Source: Lachnospiraceae bacterium P6B14 (GTDB lineage Bacteria; Bacillota; Clostridia; Lachnospirales; Lachnospiraceae). Taken from it: a stretch of 64,000 nucleotides of DNA. The notes beneath the pieces are model-generated. The model did no database searches. It was not told where the DNA came from and worked only from the letters and a program-made list of their open reading frames with translations. A program made the translations under genes and the position numbers. Positions 1-8,652 of this stretch are shown one piece after another. The DNA is taken from assembly GCA_000687695.1 (NCBI GenBank), contig JHWZ01000003.1:171430-235429 (forward strand), given 5' to 3'. Within the stretch, counting starts at the first letter, position 1. Each line of letters begins with the position of its first letter.

Positions 1-2
1 AG

Positions 3-770
3 GTTGGTTGGGATATCGCGCTTTCCGAAGCGAAAAATGCCGAGATCCCGGTGATCCTTATAGACAGACGGATTAGCGTCAAAGATTCCACCTTGTATAC
101 GTGCTGGGTAGGATCCGATTTCAAGCTGGAAGGGGATAAAGTAACAGGTTGGATGAGACAGTTCTTCAGGATGAAAAGTATCGATCCGAAGAGCGTTCAT
201 ATATTTGATCTGCAGGGAACCATAGGAACATCCGCGCAGATCGGAAGGACAAACGGACTCAAGGACGCGGCAAAGAGAAACGGTTGGGAAATAGTAGAGA
301 TGGCCGACGGTGACTTCACTGAGGCAAAGGGTAATGAGGTTACGGATCGTGTGATCCAGGAGCATCCCGAGATAAATGTTGTCTATGCGGAAAACGACAA
401 TATGGCTCTGGGTGCGGTTAAAGCCATACAAAAGAACGGAAGAAAGGTCGGCATGAACATGGCCGCGGGAGAGATTCTCGTGGTATCATTTGACGGTGTG
501 AGTACCGAAGCCATGCAGATGCTGATAGATAAAAAGATCGCCTGCATAGGCGAGTGTTATCCGATGTACGGATCGAATGTCAGATCCTGTATTGAGGTTA
601 TAGAAGCCGGCAAAAAGCCTGACAAAACATCATTTGTCAGCGAGGGGTTATACAGCGCGGATGCGACTATCACCCAGGTGAGTGCCGGGATGAGAGATTA
701 TGCGGTGACCATAGTCACGCAGGACTGGCTTAACGAGAGAGACATTACAAACATGGGAGATTCGGAGTAG
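3..770 (+). CDS. Sugar ABC transporter substrate-binding protein, 5' end outside window
   Basis: The frame is open from the first bases, so the start codon and lipoprotein signal lie to the left. The visible 255 residues carry the type 1 periplasmic-binding fold used by ribose/galactose-class ABC importers: the segment IPVILIDRR, the ligand-contact stretch VVYAENDNMALGAVKAIQ, and VVSFDGVSTEAMQML near the C-terminal lobe. YtfQ-like proteins of this class bind a monosaccharide outside the membrane and hand it to a permease. No permease or ATPase gene is visible downstream; they may lie upstream. The stop is 4 bp before the PAP2 gene, so the two may be co-transcribed. The ligand cannot be inferred. 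Confidence 0.85.
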   Translation, partial: VGWDIALSEAKNAEIPVILIDRRISVKDSTLYTCWVGSDFKLEGDKVTGWMRQFFRMKSIDPKSVHIFDLQGTIGTSAQIGRTNGLKDAAKRNGWEIVEMADGDFTEAKGNEVTDRVIQEHPEINVVYAENDNMALGAVKAIQKNGRKVGMNMAAGEILVVSFDGVSTEAMQMLIDKKIACIGECYPMYGSNVRSCIEVIEAGKKPDKTSFVSEGLYSADATITQVSAGMRDYAVTIVTQDWLNERDITNMGDSE

Positions 771-774
771 AACT

Positions 775-1368
775 ATGGCATTTGAAGACAGCTTTTTGTT
801 ATTTTTGCAGGACAATGTCAGAAACGATTTTATGACACCGATCATGAAGGGGGTTACATTTATAGGTGATCACGGAGGCTTGGTGTGGATTATTCTGGCG
901 CTCCTTTTGGTCATCATCAAAAAGACAAGATGGGTTGGTATAGGGGTCGGCGGAGCGCTCGCTCTATCCGGACTTTTTACAAACCTTATCATAAAGCCTT
1001 TGGTACAGAGGGAGAGGCCGTATGCTATGATACCGGGCCTTAATCCGTTGGGGGAGATCCCCACCGATACATCATTTCCGTCAGGACATGCATCAGCGGG
1101 GATGGCCGCGGCGGTGGCTTTTTTCATAGTACTGCCGTGGATCATGGACAGAACCAAAGCGCACGTACTCGGTGCGATGATAATAGTGCTTTCGTTGTGT
1201 ATTTGTTTTTCCAGACTGTATTTGGGAGTGCATTATCCTACAGATGTTCTCACAGGCTTGCTTTTAGGGATCATTTATGGTATCATATCGGGAAGGGTAG
1301 TTGGTATGATACGAAGGAGGTTTTTGGGCGATGTCGATAGAGATACTGGCGAAGCAGATGAAAAATGA
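775..1368 (+). CDS. PAP2-family membrane phosphatase
   Basis: This is a 197-residue protein with several hydrophobic membrane segments and the three phosphatase motifs of the PAP2 superfamily in order: K-x6-RP (KPLVQRERP, about residues 77-85), PSGH (about 102-105) and SR-x5-H-x3-D (SRLYLGVHYPTD, about 146-157). Family members dephosphorylate lipid pyrophosphates such as undecaprenyl diphosphate, or phosphatidic acid. The ATG follows a GGAG. The 3' end overlaps proA by 38 bp in another frame, which suggests coupled translation. The exact lipid substrate is not readable from the sequence. Confidence 0.88.
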   Translation: MAFEDSFLLFLQDNVRNDFMTPIMKGVTFIGDHGGLVWIILALLLVIIKKTRWVGIGVGGALALSGLFTNLIIKPLVQRERPYAMIPGLNPLGEIPTDTSFPSGHASAGMAAAVAFFIVLPWIMDRTKAHVLGAMIIVLSLCICFSRLYLGVHYPTDVLTGLLLGIIYGIISGRVVGMIRRRFLGDVDRDTGEADEK

Positions 1369-2638
1369 CTCGGCACTCATGGCCGCGTCATCTGTAGATA
1401 TAAGAAACGCAGCACTTTCTGCCATAGCAGATTCTCTGAAGGAGCACAGATCAGAGATATTTGCCGAGAATGATAAGGATATGGCGGCGGCCGCAGAGAA
1501 CGGTGTCGCTGAGGCTGTGGTAAAAAGACTTAAGTTCGATGAGCACAAGCTTGAGGATGTATGTAGCGGGCTCTCTATGCTTAAGGAGCTTTCTGATCCG
1601 CTGGGTAGAGTTACTCTTGACAGAGATCTCGATGAGGGATTGTCACTGAAGAGGATCACCTGCCCGATCGGAGTAATAGGTGTAATATTTGAGGCGAGAC
1701 CTGACGCTTTGGTTCAGATCGCCTCTTTGTGTATAAAAAGCGGAAACTGTGCGCTGTTAAAGGGTGGCAAGGAGACCGTAAATACCAACAGGATACTGTT
1801 TAAACTGATCCATGAAAGCGTGGTTAAGACAGGTCTCCCCGAGAACTGTCTGGCGCAGGCGGAAAGCCATGCGGAGATAGATGAGCTTTTGAAATGTGAT
1901 AAGTACGTTGACCTTTTGATACCGAGAGGATCAAACGCTTTTGTCCGTCATATCATGGACAATACAAAGATCCCCGTTATGGGACATGCGGACGGAATCT
2001 GTCATATTTACGTAGATGATGAGTTCGACGAACGGATCGCCATACCGATCATAGTCGATGCGAAGATCCAGTATACCGCAGCCTGCAACGCGGTTGAGAC
2101 TCTGCTTGTAAACAGGCGGATCGCGGGTTCATTTTTGCCGAAGCTCTCTGAGGCTCTATCAAAGGAAAACGTAAAGATAAGGGGAACAAAAGAGGTCACT
2201 GATATCATCGAAGGAGCCGGGGGCGGAGCCTCAGATGGTGTCGAGACAATCGGAGACGATGATTTCGATACAGAGTATCTGGCGCTCACTGTGGGAGTCA
2301 AGTTGGTTGATGACGTGGATGAGGCTATCGCTCATATCAACCTGCACGGCTCACATCACACGGACTCGATCATCACAACAAATGCTGACAGGGCTGAGCA
2401 CTTTATGCAGATGGTGGACTCCGCGGGAGTATATCACAACTGCTCTACGAGGTTCTCGGATGGCTTCAGATATGGTTTCGGAGCAGAGGTGGGTATCAGT
2501 ACCGGAAAGATCCACGCGAGAGGTCCCGTGGGTCTTGACGGACTCACGACTTACAAATACAAGCTCTATGGTCACGGACAGATCGTGGGGGATTACGCGT
2601 CAGGTAAAAAGAGTTTTCATCACGTAGATAAGCTGTAA
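1331..2638 (+). CDS. proA: Gamma-glutamyl phosphate reductase (glutamate-5-semialdehyde dehydrogenase)
   Basis: Full-length ProA (435 residues; family about 410-430). It reduces gamma-glutamyl phosphate to glutamate-5-semialdehyde in proline synthesis, with NADPH. Diagnostic segments are IGVIFEARPDALVQI, the lysine-containing LKGGKE loop, IPRGSNAFV, the catalytic cysteine in YTAACNAVETLLV, and HHTDSIIT. The start ATG lies 10 bp after AAGGAGG (1314-1320), inside the 3' end of the PAP2 gene. The usual partner proB is not in this window. Confidence 0.96.
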   Translation: MSIEILAKQMKNDSALMAASSVDIRNAALSAIADSLKEHRSEIFAENDKDMAAAAENGVAEAVVKRLKFDEHKLEDVCSGLSMLKELSDPLGRVTLDRDLDEGLSLKRITCPIGVIGVIFEARPDALVQIASLCIKSGNCALLKGGKETVNTNRILFKLIHESVVKTGLPENCLAQAESHAEIDELLKCDKYVDLLIPRGSNAFVRHIMDNTKIPVMGHADGICHIYVDDEFDERIAIPIIVDAKIQYTAACNAVETLLVNRRIAGSFLPKLSEALSKENVKIRGTKEVTDIIEGAGGGASDGVETIGDDDFDTEYLALTVGVKLVDDVDEAIAHINLHGSHHTDSIITTNADRAEHFMQMVDSAGVYHNCSTRFSDGFRYGFGAEVGISTGKIHARGPVGLDGLTTYKYKLYGHGQIVGDYASGKKSFHHVDKL

Positions 2639-2700
2639 ACATATATGGTATCGTGGGATGCGTACGCTGGTGGCATGCGCTTTCGAATGCGAGGTAGTAT

Positions 2701-3708
2701 ATGGAAAAAGACAAAAAACTGTTTCAACGACTGTGTATACATTTCGTATTTTTGGCCCTGGCGGTGATCTTCATCGTGATGGGGTGGTGGATAGCCCTCG
2801 CTATCGAGGCGGTCGTGGCTGTCGCTCTCATCGTTCTGATAGCGTTTTACATGGTGAGTTTTACGCTGGTAAGAAAATCACCCATTGTGAAGGATGATGT
2901 CTCGGTACTAGGCCGTCACGGCGAGCTGAATGATTTCGTGAAGGATGCCGTACTGTGGCTCGAGACAGGTGAAATATGGGAGCAGGTGAGCTTCGACGGG
3001 CTGAAGCTGTACGGGAGATTTTTGAAAAATGAGGGCTCGCACGTCTATGCGATCTGCTGTCATGGCTACAAGAATCAACGTATGCAGGATATCTCAAACC
3101 AGGCGAAGCATTTTTATGATATGGGATATAATGTCTTTTGCGGACACGCCAGAGGCCACGGCAGGAGCGAAGGCAACTATATCGGCATGGGGACGAATGA
3201 AAGACGTGACATCGCCGGATGGATAAAAATGATAGTTGAGATGGATCCGGAGGCGAGGATATTTTTATACGGAGTGTCGATGGGCGGTGCTACCGTGATG
3301 ACGACAAGCGGAGAGGACCTTCCGGAAAATGTGAAGTGCGTTATACAGGATTGCGGATTTACGAGTCCGTGGGATGAGTTCACATACCACATAAAGGAAC
3401 AGTTCGGATTACCATACAGGCCGATACTTGATATCTGTCAGGTGATATCGAGGAGTCGGTACGGGTTCGGATTTCACGAGTTTTCCGCGATAGAACAGGT
3501 GAAAAAGACGAGCTTGCCGTTTTTGATGATACACGGTGATCTGGACACGTATGTTCCGTACAGGATGTTTAAACCCTTATATGAGGCGTGCGCCTCGGAG
3601 AATAAGAAGGCGGTCACTATAGAGGGAGCAGCACACGCTGAGGCGTATTGGAGAGATCCCGAGACATATTGGTCGGAAGTGGATAATTGGATTAAAACGT
3701 ATCTTTGA
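2701..3708 (+). CDS. Membrane-anchored alpha/beta hydrolase
   Basis: 335 residues. Two closely spaced hydrophobic stretches (about residues 14-60) form an N-terminal anchor. An alpha/beta-hydrolase domain follows: a CCHGYKNQR oxyanion region, nucleophile elbow GVSMGGAT (Ser about residue 195), a likely acid in HGDLDTYVP, and a likely base His in EGAAHAEAYW. Such proteins are often peptidase- or esterase-like, and the active site probably faces outside. Start ATG follows GAGGTAG. It stands alone between proA and the GGDEF gene, both on the same strand with short gaps. Substrate unknown. Confidence 0.85.
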   Translation: MEKDKKLFQRLCIHFVFLALAVIFIVMGWWIALAIEAVVAVALIVLIAFYMVSFTLVRKSPIVKDDVSVLGRHGELNDFVKDAVLWLETGEIWEQVSFDGLKLYGRFLKNEGSHVYAICCHGYKNQRMQDISNQAKHFYDMGYNVFCGHARGHGRSEGNYIGMGTNERRDIAGWIKMIVEMDPEARIFLYGVSMGGATVMTTSGEDLPENVKCVIQDCGFTSPWDEFTYHIKEQFGLPYRPILDICQVISRSRYGFGFHEFSAIEQVKKTSLPFLMIHGDLDTYVPYRMFKPLYEACASENKKAVTIEGAAHAEAYWRDPETYWSEVDNWIKTYL

Positions 3709-3742
3709 TAAATGGCATGTTGGTTTTTATGGAGGATAGTGA

Positions 3743-5701
3743 ATGTCCGGAAAAAAGTTAGCTGTTTTTATCACTGAGTGGGATCCGCATTTTTGGAGCC
3801 GTATACTCAAAGGTATAGGTAATCACGCAAAGTCTCGCGGTTACGAGGTGTTTGTTTTCGATTGCTTCGGTGGGTCCGGAGTAAAGAGAAAACATGATAA
3901 AGGCGAGTTCCATATTTTCGATCTGCCCGATATTACGCAGTTTGACGGTGTTATCGTTGCTGCTTCAACTATCGTGCCGACTGTTGTTGTAAAAAGTCTC
4001 GGGGAGCGTATAGTGAAAAGCGGCGTTCCCGCAATTTCTTTGGAGGTGCCCATCGATGGTCTTGACTTCGGTGGTATCTCAAATCATGATGCTATGATTT
4101 CGATGATGGATCATGTCATCGTACATCACAAATGCAGACGAATATACTATGTTTCCGGTCCTGAGGGAAATGCCGAAGCGAGTATGCGAAAAAGCGCATA
4201 CTTTGATGCCATGGAGAAAGCGGGACTCGAGGTAAGCGAGGAAAACGTCTTTACGGGAACATATGAGTTTGAGAGCGGATATCGTTCCGTGGACTATTTC
4301 AAAGCGCTTCCTGACGGACTTCCCCAGGCTATCGTATGTGCGAATGACGCTATGGCGATGGGAGTGTGCAGGAGGCTTGACGAGCTCGGTGTATCGGTTC
4401 CCGACCAGGTGATAGTTACGGGCTTTGATAATATTGACACATCAAATGACTACGTGCCGAGCCTCACTACCGTTTCGAGACCAAAGAAAGATTTGGGCGC
4501 TTTGGCTTGTGACTATATCATCAGTAAGATAGAGGATCCTTCGTTATCGACGGGAGTAAAATGCAAAACCAGACTTGAGTTTCGTGAGAGTTGCGGATGT
4601 CAGAGTACAAATCTGTATGTCGGACGCAAGTTCAGAGAGCAGCATTTCCGTCAGATCGAGGAGGAGGCAAACCTGTCTCGTTTCATGAACAGGATGCTCG
4701 CAAGAGTGACGGATTGTGATTGGTTTTCAGAGCTTTTCAAATGCCTTCAGGATTACGTGGATATGCTCGAGTGTGAGAGGTTTTATTTTTGCATAGATCA
4801 CAGTCTGATCGACGAGGGGATAGTTCTTCCCGGCGATCACACCGACAAGGATACGATCAGAAAGCAGCTCAGATGGATGAAGGAGGATTTCCCGGAGCAT
4901 GTATCGGTAGTCCTGGCAACCAATAAAGGAAAGCTATTCAAGTGTGCCGACTACAACGGAAGGGAAAGGATAATGCCGATCGAGGAGGAGAAGTTCAGGT
5001 CTTCCTCTGATTTGTATATTTACGAACCAATCCACTATCAGGATAACTGCTTCGGATACTGTATAATGGTCAATCCTACTCCGGGCAAGCGTATACTCGG
5101 AGTCAATCAGTGGCTGTTGATGGTCGGAAATGCCATAGAGACTATCCGCAGAAAGCATGTGATGAATCTGGCGATCGAACAGCTCGACGAGCTGTATACC
5201 ACGGATCCTATGACGGGACTGTATAACAGATATGGTCTGGAGAGGTATGCAGCGGAGATGATCAACATATGCGTGCAGGAACGTCAGCCTTTAGTCGCGG
5301 TATTTTTCGATCTGGACGGGCTGAAGCCCATCAATGATGAGTTCGGACATGAGGTCGGTGACATCGCGATCAAGACTGTCGCTGACGTGTTACGTATCGT
5401 CGGCGATGAGGGTGATGTGATCACGAGGATAGGCGGCGACGAGTTTTTGGCGCTGTGTTCAGTCGATCTGGAATTGGTCGAGAGAAAGATACATCAGGTC
5501 GATATCGAGTTGGAGAAGAAGAATAAAGAGCTCGACTTACCGTTCACAGTCAGTGCCAGTGCCGGATACAAATGCATCATTCCGAATGAGAACTTCGATT
5601 TAGATGCGCTTATCGAGGAGGCTGATCAGGCGATGTATGAGGTGAAAAAGAAAAAGAAAGAAGCGATGTCTTTACAAAACAGCAAAAATAGTATATCATA
5701 G
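3743..5701 (+). CDS. Periplasmic-binding-like sensor fused to GGDEF diguanylate cyclase
   Basis: 652 residues. Residues about 1-285 are a LacI-type periplasmic-binding fold (AVFITEWDPHFWSRILKGI, IVCANDAMAMGVCRRL, VIVTGFDNIDTS) with no DNA-binding helix-turn-helix and no signal peptide, so sensing is probably cytoplasmic. A middle region (about 290-470) is GAF-like in appearance. The C-terminus (about 485-645) is a GGDEF domain: DPMTGLYNR, FFDLDGLKPINDEFGHEVGD, RIGGDEF. It should make c-di-GMP. The RxxD inhibitory site five residues before GGDEF is absent (arginine position is Asp). The ATG follows GGAGG with a good spacer. Confidence 0.9.
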   Translation: MSGKKLAVFITEWDPHFWSRILKGIGNHAKSRGYEVFVFDCFGGSGVKRKHDKGEFHIFDLPDITQFDGVIVAASTIVPTVVVKSLGERIVKSGVPAISLEVPIDGLDFGGISNHDAMISMMDHVIVHHKCRRIYYVSGPEGNAEASMRKSAYFDAMEKAGLEVSEENVFTGTYEFESGYRSVDYFKALPDGLPQAIVCANDAMAMGVCRRLDELGVSVPDQVIVTGFDNIDTSNDYVPSLTTVSRPKKDLGALACDYIISKIEDPSLSTGVKCKTRLEFRESCGCQSTNLYVGRKFREQHFRQIEEEANLSRFMNRMLARVTDCDWFSELFKCLQDYVDMLECERFYFCIDHSLIDEGIVLPGDHTDKDTIRKQLRWMKEDFPEHVSVVLATNKGKLFKCADYNGRERIMPIEEEKFRSSSDLYIYEPIHYQDNCFGYCIMVNPTPGKRILGVNQWLLMVGNAIETIRRKHVMNLAIEQLDELYTTDPMTGLYNRYGLERYAAEMINICVQERQPLVAVFFDLDGLKPINDEFGHEVGDIAIKTVADVLRIVGDEGDVITRIGGDEFLALCSVDLELVERKIHQVDIELEKKNKELDLPFTVSASAGYKCIIPNENFDLDALIEEADQAMYEVKKKKKEAMSLQNSKNSIS

Positions 5702-5787
5702 AAGTTAATCTTTACGTCCGAGAGGGCGAAATGATAAAAAAGCGCGTGAATACGTCCGGTAGACGTGTTCAGAAAGGTAGGAAAAAG

Positions 5788-7545
5788 ATGGAGAAGGAAG
5801 AATTTTTGGGATTGTATCGTCACTCGTTGGCACACATCCTGGCAAAGGCAGTTATCGAGATTTTCGGTAAGGATGAGGTACAGTTTTCGATCGGACCGCA
5901 GATCGACGACGGTTGCTACTATGATTTCACACTGCCGAGACCGGTAAAGGAAGAGGATTATCCTGTCATCGAGGAAAAGATGCGTGAGATCCTGAAGAGA
6001 AAAGAGGATTGGACCAGGAAGGAAGTATCGAAGGATGAGGCCCGGGCTATTTTTAAGGATCAGAAGTTCAAAATGGAGCTGATCGAGGAGTTGCCCGAGG
6101 ATGAGATCATCACGATCTACTATACAGGTGATGACTACGTGGATCTGTGTCGCGGACCGCACGTAGCGAACTCTCAGGAGCTGTTGTCGACCGCTTTTCA
6201 GGTGAAGAGTGCGTCGGGAGCGTACTGGAGAGGTGATGAGAAGCGTGACAGCATGCAGAGAATCTACCTGTATGCTTTTCCGGATAAGCAGCAGTTAAAG
6301 GAGCATCTGGCGCTCGTACGCGAGGCTCAGGAAAGAGATCACAAGAAACTCGGACCGCAGCTGGGACTTTTTATGTTCCACGAGACAGCGCCGGGTATGC
6401 CGTACTGGCTGCCGAAGGGCTGGAAGCTTTACAATGCTTTGCTTGATTTCTGGAGAGATATTCATGAGCGTCACGGATATCAGGAGATAAGCGCGCCGGT
6501 GCTTAATTCACGTGAGCTTTGGATCACATCCGGACACTGGGCTCACTATCAGAACAACATGTTTATTTCTGAGATCGATGAGAATACGGTTTATGCGATC
6601 AAGCCGATGAACTGCCCCAACGCGATCAATGTTTATCGCAACGAAGGCAGATCATACAAGGATTTTCCGCTGAGATTTTCGGAGACTTCTCCGATTCATC
6701 GTAAGGAGAAGTCGGGAGAGCTTAACGGCCTTTTCCGTGTACAGCTTTTCCACCAGGATGATGATCATACCTTCCTTATGGAGGATCAGATCGGTGATGA
6801 GATCGCCGATATCATGAAGATCGCTGATACGATCTACAATACACTCGGACTTACATACAGAGCCGAGCTTTCCACACGTCCTGATGACTTTATGGGAGAT
6901 ATCGAGCTTTGGGACAAGGCTGAGGCATCTCTTAAGGAGATACTTGACAAGACATACGGAGAGGGCGGTTATGAGATCAATGAGGGCGATGGTGCGTTCT
7001 ACGGACCGAAGATCGACCTGCAGATGAAGGATGCACTCGGACGTGAGTGGCAGATGGGTACCATCCAGCTTGACTTCCAGCTGCCGGGTAACTTCGAGCT
7101 GAAGTATGCGGCACCGGATGGCACACAAAAGCAGCCTGTTATGATCCATCGTGCTTTATTTGGTTCGTTTGAGAGATTTATCGGTATCCTTATCGAGAAC
7201 TTTAAGGGTGCATTCCCGTTCTGGCTCTCACCGATACAGGTTTCTATCGTGCCGATCAGAACGGAGCATAATGAGTATGCGAAGAAGGTCGAGGAGGCTC
7301 TGAGGGATCGTCGTATCAGAGTGGAGACTGACTACTCAGATAAGAATATGATGAACAAGATTAAGAATTATAAAAAGGCCAAGACTCCTTATATCGTTGT
7401 AATCGGTGACAAGGAGGCAGCTGAGGGTACGGTTTCTCTGAATATCCGAGGGACGAATCAGCAGAAGAACGATATTCCGCTTGATGACTTTATCGCTATG
7501 TGCGAACGTATGCAGCGTGAGAAGCCGCTGGAACTCGAATCATAA
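5788..7545 (+). CDS. thrS: Threonine--tRNA ligase lacking the TGS domain
   Basis: Class II synthetase charging tRNA-Thr. It begins directly in the editing domain (HSLAHILAKAV, with the HxxxH pair) and continues through the catalytic core: motif 2 RFSETSPIHRKEKSGELNG, zinc ligands in MNCPNA, FHQDDDH and MIHRALFGS, then a C-terminal anticodon-binding domain. With the ATG at 5788 the protein is 585 residues, about 55-60 shorter than typical ThrS, because the N-terminal TGS domain is missing. I prefer 5788 to the in-frame ATG at 5731 since AAAGGTAGG sits at the right distance; the longer form would add only 19 residues. No T-box fits in the short leader. Confidence 0.93.
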   Translation: MEKEEFLGLYRHSLAHILAKAVIEIFGKDEVQFSIGPQIDDGCYYDFTLPRPVKEEDYPVIEEKMREILKRKEDWTRKEVSKDEARAIFKDQKFKMELIEELPEDEIITIYYTGDDYVDLCRGPHVANSQELLSTAFQVKSASGAYWRGDEKRDSMQRIYLYAFPDKQQLKEHLALVREAQERDHKKLGPQLGLFMFHETAPGMPYWLPKGWKLYNALLDFWRDIHERHGYQEISAPVLNSRELWITSGHWAHYQNNMFISEIDENTVYAIKPMNCPNAINVYRNEGRSYKDFPLRFSETSPIHRKEKSGELNGLFRVQLFHQDDDHTFLMEDQIGDEIADIMKIADTIYNTLGLTYRAELSTRPDDFMGDIELWDKAEASLKEILDKTYGEGGYEINEGDGAFYGPKIDLQMKDALGREWQMGTIQLDFQLPGNFELKYAAPDGTQKQPVMIHRALFGSFERFIGILIENFKGAFPFWLSPIQVSIVPIRTEHNEYAKKVEEALRDRRIRVETDYSDKNMMNKIKNYKKAKTPYIVVIGDKEAAEGTVSLNIRGTNQQKNDIPLDDFIAMCERMQREKPLELES

Positions 7546-7722
7546 GACGTGGCCTTATCGGGCAGATTTAGCTGCTTGAGGACAACCGGGATGAGTATGT
7601 GTATTCTGCTCGGGCCCGCTTGCGCTTATTTCCAAGCGTCACGTTGCACGCATGTAAAATACACATGCTGCGCAACGACGCTTGCAACATGACCCTCGCA
7701 GGGAATACACATATCTCATCCC
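7546..7722 (+). repeat. Structured intercistronic element, family A copy 1 (after thrS)
   Basis: The element starts one base after the thrS stop with GACGTGGCC..ATCGGGCAG, also seen after purH. Outer stem: 7588-7606 pairs with 7703-7722 (about 19 bp). Inside is a short GGG/CCC stem, an unpaired CCCGCTTGCGCTTAT, then the family hallmark: CAAGCGT and CGTTGC separated by a 2-nt bulge (CA) on the 5' side, pairing with GCAACG and ACGCTTG (7672-7684). A terminal hairpin GCATGT/ACATGC caps it. There is no U-run, so it is not a plain terminator. It fills the thrS-purO gap. Confidence 0.75.
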
Positions 7723-7758
7723 TGCTGTACTGAATGAGAATAATTGAAGGAGAGATTA

Positions 7759-7776
7759 GTGTGAAAAATCACACTG
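7759..7776 (+). promoter_or_regulatory. Short hairpin just before the purO ribosome-binding site
   Basis: AGTGTGA-AAAA-TCACACT is a perfect 7-bp stem with a 4-nt loop, ending 3 bp before the TGGAGG that serves purO. It could affect translation start, or be a protein-binding palindrome. Only the symmetry and position are seen; no function is assigned. Confidence 0.4.
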
Positions 7777-7790
7777 AATGGAGGATTAAA

Positions 7791-8507
7791 ATGAAGAAAG
7801 TATCATTAGAGGAAGAACTGAAAGGTAACGATTATCCGGGACGCGGCATCGTTATCGGAAAGAGCCCTGATGGAAAGAAGGCTGTTACTGCTTACTTTAT
7901 CATGGGAAGAAGTGAGAATAGCAGGAACAGAGTTTTTGTCGAGGATGGTGAAGGAATAAGGACTCAGGCTTTTGATGAGTCAAAGGTAGAAGATCCGTCT
8001 CTTATCATCTATGCACCGGTCAGAGTACGTGGTATCGATACCATCGTGACTAATGGTGATCAGACTGATACCATTTATGACGAGATGGAGAAGGGAAAGA
8101 GCTTTCAGCAGGCTCTGATGACTCGCGAGTTCGAGCCGGATGCTCCTAACTACACACCTCGTATTTCGGGTATCATGAGAGTAAATAAGGGCAGCTTTGA
8201 TTATGCGCTCTCGATATTAAAGAGTCATAATGGAGATCCGTCAGGCTGTGACAGATTCACATATCATTATCAGAATCCGACAGCAGGAGAGGGTTATTTT
8301 ATCCATACTTATATGGGTGACGGTAACCCGCTTCCAAGCTATGAAGGTGATCCTACTCTTGTGTCGATAGATGACGATATTTCAGCGTTTACGGACAAAA
8401 TATGGAACTCACTTAATGCTGATAATAAGGTGTCACTTTTTGTGAGATATATCGATATTGAAACAGGTAAATATGACACTAAAATTGTTAATAAAAATGA
8501 GCGATAA
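7791..8507 (+). CDS. purO: IMP cyclohydrolase, PurO-like
   Basis: 238 residues matching the PurO-type IMP cyclohydrolase family (segments RGIVIGKSPDGKKAVTAYF, IMGRSENSRNRVF, DPSLIIYAPVR, TNGDQTDTIYD, TPRISGIM). It performs the final ring closure of FAICAR to IMP in purine synthesis, a job done in most bacteria by the N-terminal half of PurH. The next gene is a transformylase-only PurH, so the two complete the step together. Start ATG 7791 follows TGGAGG. The last codons (Glu-Arg-stop) are supplied by the conserved edge of the structured element that follows, implying the element reshaped the gene end. Confidence 0.88.
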   Translation: MKKVSLEEELKGNDYPGRGIVIGKSPDGKKAVTAYFIMGRSENSRNRVFVEDGEGIRTQAFDESKVEDPSLIIYAPVRVRGIDTIVTNGDQTDTIYDEMEKGKSFQQALMTREFEPDAPNYTPRISGIMRVNKGSFDYALSILKSHNGDPSGCDRFTYHYQNPTAGEGYFIHTYMGDGNPLPSYEGDPTLVSIDDDISAFTDKIWNSLNADNKVSLFVRYIDIETGKYDTKIVNKNER

Positions 8508-8636
8508 GGCGTGAGTCTGACCGAGGTATGTGTGCAGTGTGTGCTTGCACACAGATGCACACATACAAGGGCAGATGAGCCCAACGGACAACGAGGGTTT
8601 CGTAGAAACCCGAGTCTGGCAGTTGGGGTTCGCGCC
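8508..8636 (+). repeat. Structured intercistronic element, three-way-junction type, copy 1 (purO-purH)
   Basis: Closing stem GGCGTGAGTC (8508-8517) pairs with GGTTCGCGCC (8627-8636) when G-U pairs are allowed. Arm 1 is TATGTGTG/CACACATA (8527-8534 with 8558-8565) with an inner GTGTG-type hairpin. Arm 2 is CCCAAC/GTTGGG (8580-8585 with 8622-8627) enclosing GGGTTTC/GAAACCC. It is strikingly like the element after fabG at 60783: both share ATGAGCGATAAGGCGTGAG at the left edge, then the same arm order. It occupies the whole purO-purH gap up to the purH ribosome-binding site. Confidence 0.8.
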
Positions 8637-8652
8637 GGATATGGAGGAAAAA

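Noticed and set aside
5701..5787. T-box or other riboswitch before thrS
   Set aside because: Only 86 bp separate the genes, with no stem I, T-box sequence or terminator/antiterminator pair.
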